A DNA stretch of 64,000 nt from Enemella dayhoffiae (GTDB lineage Bacteria; Actinomycetota; Actinomycetes; Propionibacteriales; Propionibacteriaceae): assembly GCF_002250625.1 (NCBI RefSeq), contig NZ_NMVQ01000047.1, forward strand, positions 1-64,000, given 5' to 3'. Under the pieces are notes generated by a model, which saw nothing but the letters and a program-made list of their open reading frames with translations, searched no databases and had not been told where the DNA came from. Positions 1 through 7,825 of the stretch are shown piece by piece. Position 1 is the stretch's first letter. The number at the start of each line of letters is the position of its first letter. Made by a program: the position numbers and the translations under genes.

Positions 1-24
1 CAATCGGGCACTACCGTGGGACAT

Positions 25-81
25 GAGAACCTCCGGGTTGGCGTGGGCCTTCGACAAGCCACATCCCATTCGGAGGTTCTC
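25..81. repeat. Long-armed inverted repeat (stem-loop)
   Basis: The 11-base arm GAGAACCTCCG at 25-35 has a perfect inverted copy CGGAGGTTCTC at 71-81, with 35 bases between them. The right arm is not followed by a T tract, so it is not a textbook intrinsic terminator. It could be the end of an insertion element or a structured 3' end of a gene lying to the left of the window. The function is not known. Confidence 0.5.
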
Positions 82-230
82 GTTCGTTCAACCAGGCTCG
101 CCGCTACCAACGTCCTGGCCGGGTACAACTAGAGCCGTTTTACGAGCTGTGGGGAGCAGAGGCCGACACTGACGAGATCATCCCTACACGAGGATGCTCT
201 ACACCGACTTTTCACGGTTCGGCTGCCGAC

Positions 231-464
231 TTGAGTGGTCTTGCGGCGAGTCTGACCAGCTTGCTCGGCTCGCACCTTGGTTCGAGCGAACCTCTGTCCG
301 GAACACACTTAATCTCGCTGCCGCATGGTGAGGCCGGGCCACTGCGGGCATTTATAGCTGCGGGTGGCGACGGTTCGCCGGCCGCAGTACCGAATGCATC
401 AGATGGCGGATCTAAAGGGTCGAAAAAGGACGAGATCACAGGAGAGGCAAATGGCCCCCTCTGA
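231..464 (+). CDS. Unidentified short ORF coupled to the Cap5-like gene
   Basis: The frame is open from 27 (just after a TGA at 24-26) to a TGA at 462-464. The only start-type codon I see in it is TTG at 231, giving 77 residues. The stop overlaps the next gene's ATG at 451 by 14 bases, the arrangement expected for translational coupling. The tail is rich in Gly, Ser, Lys and Asp. I do not recognise the protein. In CBASS operons the gene before a Cap5 effector is usually the CD-NTase, so this could be the remnant of a truncated upstream gene, but I see no nucleotidyltransferase motif. It may equally be non-coding. Confidence 0.25.
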   Translation: MSGLAASLTSLLGSHLGSSEPLSGTHLISLPHGEAGPLRAFIAAGGDGSPAAVPNASDGGSKGSKKDEITGEANGPL

Positions 465-1623
465 CGCACGGGACACTGCCGTCAAGCGCGGGCACATCAA
501 GGAGTCAGTGCGCAACGCGTTGTGGGCGCGCACTGCTGGCCGTTGTACGATTTGTAACCGTCGCCTGCTTGGGGATCAGCGAACATATATGCATTCAGTT
601 CTGTTGGCGGAACTGGCGCACAATATCGGAGCCACCGGCGGAGACGGATCGCCTCGGAGTAAAGATGCGGAGAATGTCGATGACACTGAGGCCGAGGAGA
701 ACTTGTTGCTTTTGTGTCATGACTGCCACAAGATCATTGACAACCCCGACCACATCGACTTCTTTCCACCCGAGAAACTGCGCCAAATCAAGGAGTCCTT
801 CGAGAGGCGCGTCGAGATGGTCACAGAGAACGGCGGCCTCACTCGTACCGCCGCGCTCCGAGTTGGTTGCTTGATTCGCGGTTCACTCGCGATGGCCTCC
901 CAACGGGAGATCGCCGAAACCCTCCTGGCAGTCAACTATCTCGGTCTCGTCGAGACACAGCGCAGTGGCGACTTCACCTGCCGGATCAACGGGTCTGCTG
1001 GTGGCCTCGGCTTCTGGGATGCTGCCCAGCAATCGATCAACGACACAATCGCCCAGGTCCGCCAAGCGGTCGATAGTGGCGACGTTGAGCACATCTCGGT
1101 CTTCGCCATCGCACCGGTGCCTCTTCTCATCTATCTGGGATGGCATCTCGACGACAAGACGCCGACACGGCTCTTCCAGAAGCACCGCGATCAGTTCATC
1201 GGTTGGTCCTGGAGCGACCAAGGCGATCCGGTCGAGTTCGACATCGTTGCCTCCGAACAGGACACCTCGGCCGAGGACGTCGCGCTTGTTTGCGCGCTGA
1301 CGAGCGAGGTAGATCGCGCAGCTCTTCCGCCCGCCGTCGATGGCACACCGATCATTGAAGTAAGGCCGGCCGGAGTCTCGCCTGGGCCGAATCTGCTTTC
1401 GCATGAGCAGTCCCTAGCGAACTTTGCCGAGCAGTGGCGAGCCGCACTAGCGATGGCTGAAGCAAGTTTCCCTAGCGCGAAGCGATGGCACCTCATCGCC
1501 TCGGCGCCGGTCACCGCCTCGATAGAGGCCGGGCGTGCCCTCGTGCGGGACATTCATCCGCCCGTCATGCTCTACGAGCGCACCGATGCTGCCTACGAAG
1601 CGGTGCTCATCACCAACAAGTAG
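451..1623 (+). CDS. cap5: HNH-SAVED nuclease, Cap5-type CBASS effector
   Basis: 390 residues, the usual Cap5 length. An N-terminal HNH nuclease (about residues 25-110) has the zinc cysteines C32/C35 ('CTIC') and C89/C92 ('CHDCH') and the HNH histidine H57 in 'AHNIG'. The C-terminal SAVED domain (about 150-390) shows typical blocks: 'FAIAPVPLLIYLGWHL', 'WHLIASAPV' and 'VMLYERT'. In this family the SAVED domain binds a cyclic oligonucleotide made by a CD-NTase during phage infection, which activates DNA degradation by the HNH domain. I chose the ATG at 451 over an upstream in-frame ATG at 364 because AGGAG at 440-444 sits 6 bases before it. No CD-NTase lies downstream and only 450 bases lie upstream, so the cyclase is either left of the window or missing. 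Confidence 0.85.
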   Translation: MAPSDARDTAVKRGHIKESVRNALWARTAGRCTICNRRLLGDQRTYMHSVLLAELAHNIGATGGDGSPRSKDAENVDDTEAEENLLLLCHDCHKIIDNPDHIDFFPPEKLRQIKESFERRVEMVTENGGLTRTAALRVGCLIRGSLAMASQREIAETLLAVNYLGLVETQRSGDFTCRINGSAGGLGFWDAAQQSINDTIAQVRQAVDSGDVEHISVFAIAPVPLLIYLGWHLDDKTPTRLFQKHRDQFIGWSWSDQGDPVEFDIVASEQDTSAEDVALVCALTSEVDRAALPPAVDGTPIIEVRPAGVSPGPNLLSHEQSLANFAEQWRAALAMAEASFPSAKRWHLIASAPVTASIEAGRALVRDIHPPVMLYERTDAAYEAVLITNK

Positions 1624-1802
1624 GAGCTTGAGGTCTTCCTGCCTTGCGCGCCGCCGCGGGGTTCCGCATGTCCCGGCTCCCGCGTACAGTGGATGCCGAG
1701 GCAGGTTCTCCTCGATTGCGGGTCCTTCGGGACAGCCCAGCGCGGGCGCTCATACACGTACTGCCTCCTCGACGGAGAGACACGTGTGACGAGAGGCCCG
1801 CC

Positions 1803-2189
1803 ATGATCAGCCTCATCTGGACGCTCAGCGCCCACACCCGCTACTACCTGCGCCGCTACATGCCGACCAATCGGCTGCTCGACGCGATGCGCCGCCGACC
1901 CAACCTGGGGTGGGGCATCCCCGCGATGCTCCTCGCCGTGCCCTACCTGCTGATCGCGAGCATCTGCACCAACGCCCTCGCCGACGGTGCCCCAGGCTGG
2001 TTGCATCTAGCCGTGTTGTGGGCGGTGTGGAACGCGATGAAGTTCATCATCATGGGACCGGTCAGCCTCATCCTCCTGCTCCGCGCCCGTATCCGAGAGG
2101 CTGGTGCACGTCGCCGGGATCGAACACGTGAGACCCTGGGCCGGATTCCGCGCCAGGAGGAACCGACTACCTACGTCGCGGCGCGGTAG
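1803..2189 (+). CDS. Small membrane protein of actinobacterial mobile elements
   Basis: 128 residues. After a basic N-terminus with several Tyr/Arg ('YYLRRYMPTN'), two hydrophobic segments follow ('WGIPAMLLAVPYLLIASI' and 'FIIMGPVSLILLLRARI'), separated by a short 'DGAPGWLHL' linker, and the tail is basic and cytoplasmic. This matches a widespread small actinobacterial protein often auto-annotated as 'sulfate permease'. It has no transporter fold and is commonly found in integrative elements, so that name should not be trusted. The ATG at 1803 has GAGAGG at 1791-1796. An in-frame ATG at 1644 exists, but the intervening peptide looks non-coding. The function is unknown. Its presence supports a mobile origin for this region. 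Confidence 0.65.
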   Translation: MISLIWTLSAHTRYYLRRYMPTNRLLDAMRRRPNLGWGIPAMLLAVPYLLIASICTNALADGAPGWLHLAVLWAVWNAMKFIIMGPVSLILLLRARIREAGARRRDRTRETLGRIPRQEEPTTYVAAR

Positions 2190-2294
2190 CCCTCGCCGGG
2201 ACAGGCCTCACTTGATCGGTGTGCGTAGTCACGCTCGCGGCGGTCCGGAGGACGGCTGCGAACCAGCACGCCCTATCGGTGCGTTGGTTGTCCC

Positions 2295-2322
2295 TTCACG
2301 CGCCTGCCGGTCGCTCTAGAAT
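2295..2322 (+). promoter_or_regulatory. Candidate sigma-70-type promoter for the AAA ATPase
   Basis: A TTCACG box (2295-2300) and a TAGAAT box (2317-2322) are separated by 16 bases, about 50 bases before the start of the AAA ATPase gene. The -10 box differs from TATAAT at one position, which is rare in DNA this GC-rich. Inference from sequence only. Confidence 0.35.
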
Positions 2323-2373
2323 TGAACCTGAGTAGCACGGTCGCTCCCGACTTCGCACTCGCGGCGAGGGAGG

Positions 2374-4944
2374 ATGACGGTGACAGACGCGACGCCACAT
2401 CAACGGGTAGACTCGCGCGACCTGCTCAGCGAGTGGGCGAACACCTCCGACGAGTGGGTCCGCTACATCGTGAGGCACGTCCTCAACGGCGGCGGGCCGC
2501 TCGGAAGCGAGGAGCAATCCGGAGCGTACGTCCTGTTTCGTCAGGAGAAGGCCATCGATACCCGCGAACTCCCCACGGAGGAGCCGCTGGTCACCCTCGA
2601 ACGCGAGGATGAGGCGATCGAGCCGCTGACCCTTACCTCGCTCTCCGATGTCGTTGGTGTCAACGCCTTGGTAGAGGGCGGAGTCATCGAACCGCATGCC
2701 GGCCTGACGATCTTGTTCGGAGAGAACGGCACGGGCAAGACGGGGTACTCCCGCATCTTCAAAGCCCTCGCGGCGAGCCGCACTGCCGATGTGATCCTCG
2801 GCGACATCGAAGCGGCATCGCCGCAGCCCCAATCAGCACTTGTCGGCTACACGCTCGGCACTGAGACGAAGACGTACACCTGGACCGGACAACAGGGCGT
2901 CGCGCCCTTCACCAGGATGTCCATCTTCGACAGCCCTTCTGTCAGCTTCCACGTCGATGACGACCTTGAGTACGTCTACGTGCCAGCAGCCCTGGCACTG
3001 TTCAATCACGTCATCGCAGGCATCAAGTCGGTACAAGCCCACATCGACCAGGCCGTCGAAGACCGACGATCTGGGTCCACAGGGATTCTGTCTCGCTTCC
3101 CACGCACTGCCGCGGTTTACCCGCTCATCGAGACACTGGGAGCGTCCACTGATCTGGAACACCTGAGGTCGCTCGCCGACGCCGATCCCGACGTCGAGAC
3201 CCGTATCGGCGACCTGCGCCGCACGGTCGCCGCGCTAGAGGCGGACACCATCAGCACTGAGATCAAGCTGCAACAGCGAGTCGAACGCGTCTTGACGCAA
3301 GCTTCCAACGCGGCCACCGTGATGGCTGACTTCAACGTGGAGGCATACGGCCGCGAACGCGACACCCTCCACGGACTTGAAGAGGACTACCGCGCCTTCC
3401 GAGCCGCCCTGTTCGAGGCAGCCGACCTGCCGGCCGAGCCCGACGACACCTGGAGCACGTTCATCGAGGCCGGCGAGGCATACCAAGCACATATCATCGC
3501 GGTCGGAGCACACGACGCCGATCGGTGCCTGTACTGCCGGCAGCCTCTGAACGAAGCGGCGCGATCGCTGATCGGCAAGTACTCCGAGTACCTCGAAGAC
3601 AAGATCACCACTGACATCGCCGCTTCAAAGGCGCGGCTCCACGCAATTACAGAACCGGTCACCTCGATCCAGGTCAACGACGTCTCTACCTTCGCCGACG
3701 AGTACGCAGATACGGAGGACAAGCCCCACTTCCACGTTGAACTCGACCGGACCCTGAGCACCATCGCGGAGCTGTCCGAGCAGCTTCTCGCCGCTTCCGC
3801 CGTGAACACAGCGCTGACCGAACACGCCGGCACAGATGCGATAGCGCTCGGCTCGGCGTTGGAGGCCGCCAAGCGGGCCCTCGGTGAACTGAGGACACAG
3901 GCAGCCACACGGGCTGACACCTTGGCCGAGAAGAAGAAGGAGCTTGTCGAGCTAGAAGCCGCAGCAGAACTGACGAAGTCGTGGACGCTCATCGAGTCAC
4001 ACGTACGCGACGCCAAGCAGGCTGACCGGCTCACGCTGCTCGCCAAGCCCATGCCTGGGCTCCTGCGCGCTGTAACCGGGCTGGCCAAGACCGCAAGTGA
4101 CCAGATGATCAACGAGAGCTTCGATGCGCTTTTCAACGAAGAGTGCGCGGCACTTCGCGCGCCCGCGCTACACGTGGAGTTCGTGGGCCGCCAGGGGCGC
4201 GCACAACGCCGCAAGATCCTCAGCGGGAAACACAAACCGTCCAAGGTGCTCTCCGAAGGAGAGCAGAAGGTCCTCGCAATAGCGGACTTCCTCGCCGAAG
4301 CGCGCCTCGCCGGAATCACCGCGCCGGTCATTTTCGATGATCCTGTCTCAAGCCTCGACCATCGCCGCATCAACGAAGTCGCGCAGCGCGTCGCGTCGCT
4401 CGCTGACACGACACAGGTCATCGTCTTCACCCACGACATCTTCTTCGCCAGCACGCTGCTTACGCTCATGGAAGAAACCAAGCGCTGCTCCTACTTCCAG
4501 ATCACCGATGAAGAGGGCAAAGGAAAGGTCACCCGAGCGACAGGACCCCGCTGGGACAGCTTGAACAACATCAAGAAGAACATCAACGAGACCATCCAGG
4601 CAGCAAAGTCACAGGACGGCGATGCGCGGGCGGCACTGGTCCGCACGGGTTACGACTGGGTGCGCGCGTGGTGTGAGGTCTTCACCGAGACGGAACTACT
4701 CCAGGGCGTCACGCAGCGCTATCAACCCAACGTGCGCATGACCAACTTGCCCAAGATCAAGTCCGAAGCGCTTCCCGCTGCGATCGATACCGTCAACCGC
4801 ATCTTCGAGGAAGCATGTCGGTACATCGACGGCCACTCACAACCCCTGCCTAGCCTCGGGGTCAGCCCTACACTCGCCGGACTCGAAGCCCACTGGGCCG
4901 AGCTGACCGAAGCGCGAACCGCATACAACGCGGCGACCCCGTAG
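2374..4944 (+). CDS. SMC/Rad50-like AAA ATPase with zinc hook (AAA_13 type)
   Basis: 856 residues. Walker A 'GENGTGKT' lies at residues 116-123. A long, charged, helical middle region carries a CxxC zinc-hook motif 'CLYC' at 385-388. Then follow the ABC-type signature 'LSEGEQKVL' (from about 626), Walker B and D-loop 'VIFDDPVSSLDH' (from about 652) and an H-loop 'FTHD'. About 120 residues beyond the ATPase head form an extra C-terminal domain ('RTGYDWVRAWCEVF', 'CRYIDGHSQPL'). Proteins built this way include RloC-type anticodon nucleases and other stand-alone defence ATPases. I cannot confirm an RloC nuclease triad, so the activity is open. The start is uncertain: GAGGGAGG abuts the ATG at 2374 directly, while the GTG at 2380 has better spacing. 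It lies between a CBASS effector gene and a toxin-antitoxin pair. Confidence 0.75.
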   Translation: MTVTDATPHQRVDSRDLLSEWANTSDEWVRYIVRHVLNGGGPLGSEEQSGAYVLFRQEKAIDTRELPTEEPLVTLEREDEAIEPLTLTSLSDVVGVNALVEGGVIEPHAGLTILFGENGTGKTGYSRIFKALAASRTADVILGDIEAASPQPQSALVGYTLGTETKTYTWTGQQGVAPFTRMSIFDSPSVSFHVDDDLEYVYVPAALALFNHVIAGIKSVQAHIDQAVEDRRSGSTGILSRFPRTAAVYPLIETLGASTDLEHLRSLADADPDVETRIGDLRRTVAALEADTISTEIKLQQRVERVLTQASNAATVMADFNVEAYGRERDTLHGLEEDYRAFRAALFEAADLPAEPDDTWSTFIEAGEAYQAHIIAVGAHDADRCLYCRQPLNEAARSLIGKYSEYLEDKITTDIAASKARLHAITEPVTSIQVNDVSTFADEYADTEDKPHFHVELDRTLSTIAELSEQLLAASAVNTALTEHAGTDAIALGSALEAAKRALGELRTQAATRADTLAEKKKELVELEAAAELTKSWTLIESHVRDAKQADRLTLLAKPMPGLLRAVTGLAKTASDQMINESFDALFNEECAALRAPALHVEFVGRQGRAQRRKILSGKHKPSKVLSEGEQKVLAIADFLAEARLAGITAPVIFDDPVSSLDHRRINEVAQRVASLADTTQVIVFTHDIFFASTLLTLMEETKRCSYFQITDEEGKGKVTRATGPRWDSLNNIKKNINETIQAAKSQDGDARAALVRTGYDWVRAWCEVFTETELLQGVTQRYQPNVRMTNLPKIKSEALPAAIDTVNRIFEEACRYIDGHSQPLPSLGVSPTLAGLEAHWAELTEARTAYNAATP

Positions 4945-5146
4945 GCCGTCTCAGCGACACCCCACCGCAGTGGTCGTTGATGCCGTGATCCTTCTGGCCA
5001 ACATCCTCCGTCGCATCCAACCAACGACGTAGCCCCATGCCTCGGCATCTTGAGCACCGGATCGGGCGGACGATCGTCACATGAGCGACACTGAGCTTGC
5101 GTCAGCAGTGTTCACACACGTTGGCCGTATGGCGACGGTTGGCTCG

Positions 5147-6391
5147 TCAGAGCGGTGCATCTTCATAGTCGAAGAAGGCTGCCCTCGGCAGAATCTGCCT
5201 CTCGCGAAGGCTCTTCTTATCTGCGACACTCAAGCGCGCGACCTCCGCAGCGTCATTCCAGTTGTCGCTGATGGCCGACACGAGATGGCCAACGATGTCC
5301 CGAGCTTGTGCAGTGCTGAGCCCGTAGGTCTCCGACTCGCGTACCAGAGCCGCAAAGTTTGACACCTTCGCGCCGTGGTCGCCTCGCCCGAAAGCCATCG
5401 CCTGCTCGAATGTGTCTCCGGACCTTTGCCCGGGCGCGAGGTCGTAGGCAGGGGTCAGCTCCAAGTGCCTCCCGTCCCAGAATGCGGCGTGATTCCGGGC
5501 GTGGTCATCGTTGTTGCTGATTGCGATGTTCATCGCGATGCGTTGAAAAAGCTCAGGCCCGGGCTGAGCCGCATCCTTCGCGTACAGACGAAGCACATCG
5601 AGGATCTGCGGATAGGACACGTACCGCGCGTACATCTCGTCGGTCTGCGCCATCGTCAGACCGGATACCACGTGGCGTCGTCCTCCTGTGGCATCTCGGT
5701 CGAACCGCCGGACAAGAAGAACCTCTTTACCAAGAGACGACACGACCTTGCTCTCAGGAACGTTGATACCTGCCCTGCGCGCAAGCTCAAGCATCGCGCC
5801 TTCGGCGTTCACCACTGAGAACACGCGATCGTCTGATGACGCGAACTTCGCGAGCCACTGACTCCCATCGTCACTGGTGAGGGTCGCCTTCGGCCGTGCG
5901 CCTCCCAGGCTTGTACCATGTATCAGCGCGGCGTCGAGGCCTGCCGATAGTTCTCCGCCCTCGTCGAGGATGATGGCTGCCTTGTGCAGCTCATCGAGGG
6001 TCGCCGAGTCATCCCGCGGAACGTAGGTCTCGCGACTGGTTTGGAAGTCCAGTGCTCCGAAGCGATTCGAGCTGGAACTCAGCATGTAGTCGATTTCGCT
6101 GAGGGAGTTCGGTGTGGCACCTCGTCGGCGTTCGATGACACCCCGCCCCCACCTGTCGGGACTCCCGTCCCTGAGGACGCCCGCGATGGTCAATCCATCT
6201 GCCGGCTCCTGGATGCCGGGGCGCAGCGGAAGCTCCGGCGCGAACAGACTGATGGCATCCGGCCTCGATCGGTACCTCAGCGCGTAGATGAAAGTGAAGA
6301 GCGGCCCAGCCTGGTCCACCCTCCCGGCCAGGACGGGCTCGGTCTGGCCTGGCAGCCACGTCCAGACATAGAGCTCCTCAGAAGTCGTCAT
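5147..6391 (-). CDS. hipA: HipA-like serine/threonine kinase toxin
   Basis: 414 residues, near E. coli HipA length (440). The N-terminal subdomain 1 contains 'LFTFIYALRYRSRPDAISL'. A glycine-rich loop 'HGTSLGGARPKATL' precedes the kinase core, and the catalytic-loop motif 'NNDDHARNH' lies at 293-301, followed by 'LTPAYDLAPG' (metal-binding DL motif). In the characterised family HipA phosphorylates glutamyl-tRNA synthetase, causing growth arrest and persistence. The target here is unknown. The ATG at 6391 overlaps the end of the antitoxin gene by 14 bases, so the two are translationally coupled with the antitoxin first, the standard hipBA order. Confidence 0.88.
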   Translation of the reverse strand: MTTSEELYVWTWLPGQTEPVLAGRVDQAGPLFTFIYALRYRSRPDAISLFAPELPLRPGIQEPADGLTIAGVLRDGSPDRWGRGVIERRRGATPNSLSEIDYMLSSSSNRFGALDFQTSRETYVPRDDSATLDELHKAAIILDEGGELSAGLDAALIHGTSLGGARPKATLTSDDGSQWLAKFASSDDRVFSVVNAEGAMLELARRAGINVPESKVVSSLGKEVLLVRRFDRDATGGRRHVVSGLTMAQTDEMYARYVSYPQILDVLRLYAKDAAQPGPELFQRIAMNIAISNNDDHARNHAAFWDGRHLELTPAYDLAPGQRSGDTFEQAMAFGRGDHGAKVSNFAALVRESETYGLSTAQARDIVGHLVSAISDNWNDAAEVARLSVADKKSLRERQILPRAAFFDYEDAPL

Positions 6392-6719
6392 CGATGGTTC
6401 CTGCCTTCGACCGGCGAACACGGCTTGGGAGCAGAGCGAGCATCTCCTCGCCGCGTCGACGACGGATTGCGATCTCGGAGCGGTCTTCGATACCGAAGAG
6501 GGGGACGCCGACGAGGTCGGCCAGATCCATCATCGTGCCGACGGCGGTGCCACGGTGGCCGGCCTCTGCGGAGAGCACGGTCTGCTCCGAGACGTTCGCG
6601 CGGGCCGCGAGATCCTTAGCCGTCCAGGCGCGGTCGAGCCGACCGCGCCTGATGAGCTGTCCCCACACGCTGAGGGCGTCCTGCACGTGCGGTCGCAACG
6701 GGACAGTGCGCTTCGCCAT
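6378..6719 (-). CDS. hipB: HipB-like XRE-family antitoxin / autorepressor
   Basis: 113 residues. A helix-turn-helix of XRE type occupies about residues 20-75 ('WTAKDLAARANVSEQTVLS' as the recognition helices). The C-terminal tail is basic and then acidic ('KAGTIDDDF') and, as in HipB, may contact the kinase. I start it at the ATG at 6719 because a strong GGAGG lies 7 bases upstream. A longer in-frame reading to 6869 has no ribosome site and would run through the operator. It is expected to neutralise the kinase encoded just downstream and to repress its own promoter. Confidence 0.82.
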   Translation of the reverse strand: MAKRTVPLRPHVQDALSVWGQLIRRGRLDRAWTAKDLAARANVSEQTVLSAEAGHRGTAVGTMMDLADLVGVPLFGIEDRSEIAIRRRRGEEMLALLPSRVRRSKAGTIDDDF

Positions 6720-6731
6720 CACTGACCTCCT

Positions 6732-6770
6732 TAAAACATATCCAGACGCCTCTAGAGATGTTTTATCATA
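6732..6770 (-). promoter_or_regulatory. hipBA promoter with inverted-repeat operator
   Basis: A perfect 8-base inverted repeat, TAAAACAT (6732-6739) and ATGTTTTA (6758-6765), has 18 bases between the arms. On the minus strand a near-consensus -10 box TATGAT is read from 6770 to 6765, partly inside the right arm. HipB dimers bind paired palindromes over their own promoter in characterised systems, so this is the likely autoregulatory operator. The repeat is seen; the binding is inferred. Confidence 0.6.
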
Positions 6771-6906
6771 GCAGTGACGTCGGCTCGTGAAGTGTCTCCG
6801 CGGTGCGGACCCGGTCTGCCGGGCGCCCCTCCGACCTGAGGCCGAGGCCCCCAGGGCGCCTTCACGCACGCGTCAAGCGCTCATGCAGGAGAAGGCCTGG
6901 CGCACA

Positions 6907-7383
6907 TCAGGTCGCCGCTTGAACACGACGACCACTCGGGCGGATCGCGACCCCCTCGGCCGCAAGCGCACGGCGCACCGTCTGCTGGCTGACACCAAAG
7001 CGCAACCCCACCTCCATGAGCGTCAAGCCTTCGGAGTACAACTCGCCCGCTTCGGCGAGGTGCTGTTCATCCAGGCCTCGCGTGCGGATCGGGACTGACC
7101 GGCGGACAAGGTGGGCGGCCGCCGTGCGACGGTGCACGCCGAACCGTTCACCCAGTTCCACCAGTGTCGCGCCCGCCTCGTAGAGGGCCGCTAGCTCGTC
7201 CACCTGCGTCGGGCTCAGAAGGGTTTGAGTCATCCCAACTGCGCGCACCATCCGCCCTCGCAAGTCCACCACGGACGGCTCCAGCGGCCTCCGATCCCGT
7301 CGGTAGACTCCCCGCGACCTGCGAGAAGCCACCGTTTTCAAGGCCGAGCAAGGGTTCTCGAACTCTCTACGGAGGTCCACCAT
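6907..7383 (-). CDS. Tandem helix-turn-helix protein, recombinase-associated type
   Basis: 158 residues from the ATG at 7383. The first about 40 residues ('FENPCSALKTVASRRSRGVYR') resemble a leader often found beside actinobacterial serine recombinases. Two similar helix-turn-helix units follow: 'AGATLVELGERFGVHRRTA' (about 80-100) and 'EGLTLMEVGLRFGVSQQTV' (about 120-140). Such tandem Hin-like DNA-binding modules without a catalytic domain occur on integrative elements. No resolvase catalytic serine domain is present. The ribosome site for the 7383 start is weak, and an internal ATG before 'MTQTLLSPTQ' is possible. It marks the right part of the island. Confidence 0.5.
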   Translation of the reverse strand: MVDLRREFENPCSALKTVASRRSRGVYRRDRRPLEPSVVDLRGRMVRAVGMTQTLLSPTQVDELAALYEAGATLVELGERFGVHRRTAAAHLVRRSVPIRTRGLDEQHLAEAGELYSEGLTLMEVGLRFGVSQQTVRRALAAEGVAIRPSGRRVQAAT

Positions 7384-7813
7384 GCATCCATTTGGTCGAA
7401 GTTCCAACCCTGCCCCCCGTGATCGGTGGGCAGGGTTGGTGGTCCTGGTGCTGTCCTACCCCGGCGCGCCGGGGACGCTGCTGATCCGCGCGCTCTCCCG
7501 CATCCTGGGCACGTTGGTCGGACTGCTGCTCTTCATCCCCTTTGCGGGAAGACACCTGGGCCCGGTCGTCTTCGTCAGCGCACTCTGTGTGCTGTTGTGG
7601 TTCGTGGCGCGCTGGACCAGTCGGAACTACCTCATTGGCTCGGTGCTGATCACGCTGCTGACGTTGTTCATGTCCCTACCGCTGATGCCTGACCAGACGC
7701 CGCTGCAGCTGGCCTGTGACCGCGGCGTCGACACCGTCATCGCGGGCGTGATCGCCGTGGCGACGCTGTGGGCGTTGCGAGGCCGCTCTGCCCGCTCGCG
7801 GCGTTATCGGTGA
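7382..7813 (+). pseudogene. C-terminal fragment of a FUSC-like aromatic-acid exporter
   Basis: 143 codons. From about residue 17 the sequence resembles the membrane half of fusaric-acid-resistance (FUSC) proteins: 'ALSRILGTLVGLLLF', a second hydrophobic pair around 'VVFVSALCVLLWFVAR', 'LLTLFMSLPLMP' and a terminal helix. Complete FUSC proteins are several times longer, with two membrane halves. The first codons fall in island-like sequence and the resemblance starts at about 7,430, so this looks like a chromosomal gene cut off by the insertion or deletion that formed the island edge. No good ribosome site precedes the ATG. Confidence 0.6.
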
Positions 7814-7825
7814 GTCACGGCCGGT

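Noticed and set aside
364-450. Upstream in-frame ATG at 364 for the Cap5-like protein
   Set aside because: No ribosome site there. The ATG at 451 has AGGAG at good spacing, and the HNH domain starts after it.
1722-1733. Small GTCC-TTCG-GGAC hairpin after the Cap5-like gene
   Set aside because: A 4-base stem, though with a stable tetraloop, is too short for a convincing terminator, and no T tract follows.
1803-2189. 'Sulfate permease' label for the small membrane protein
   Set aside because: Two membrane segments and 128 residues cannot form a SulP transporter. The label is a database habit.
4945-5146. Short open frames between the AAA ATPase and hipA genes
   Set aside because: No ribosome sites or recognisable motifs. 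A Cys-rich minus-strand peptide ('CSRCRGMGLRRWLD') looked transposase-like but is too short to support.
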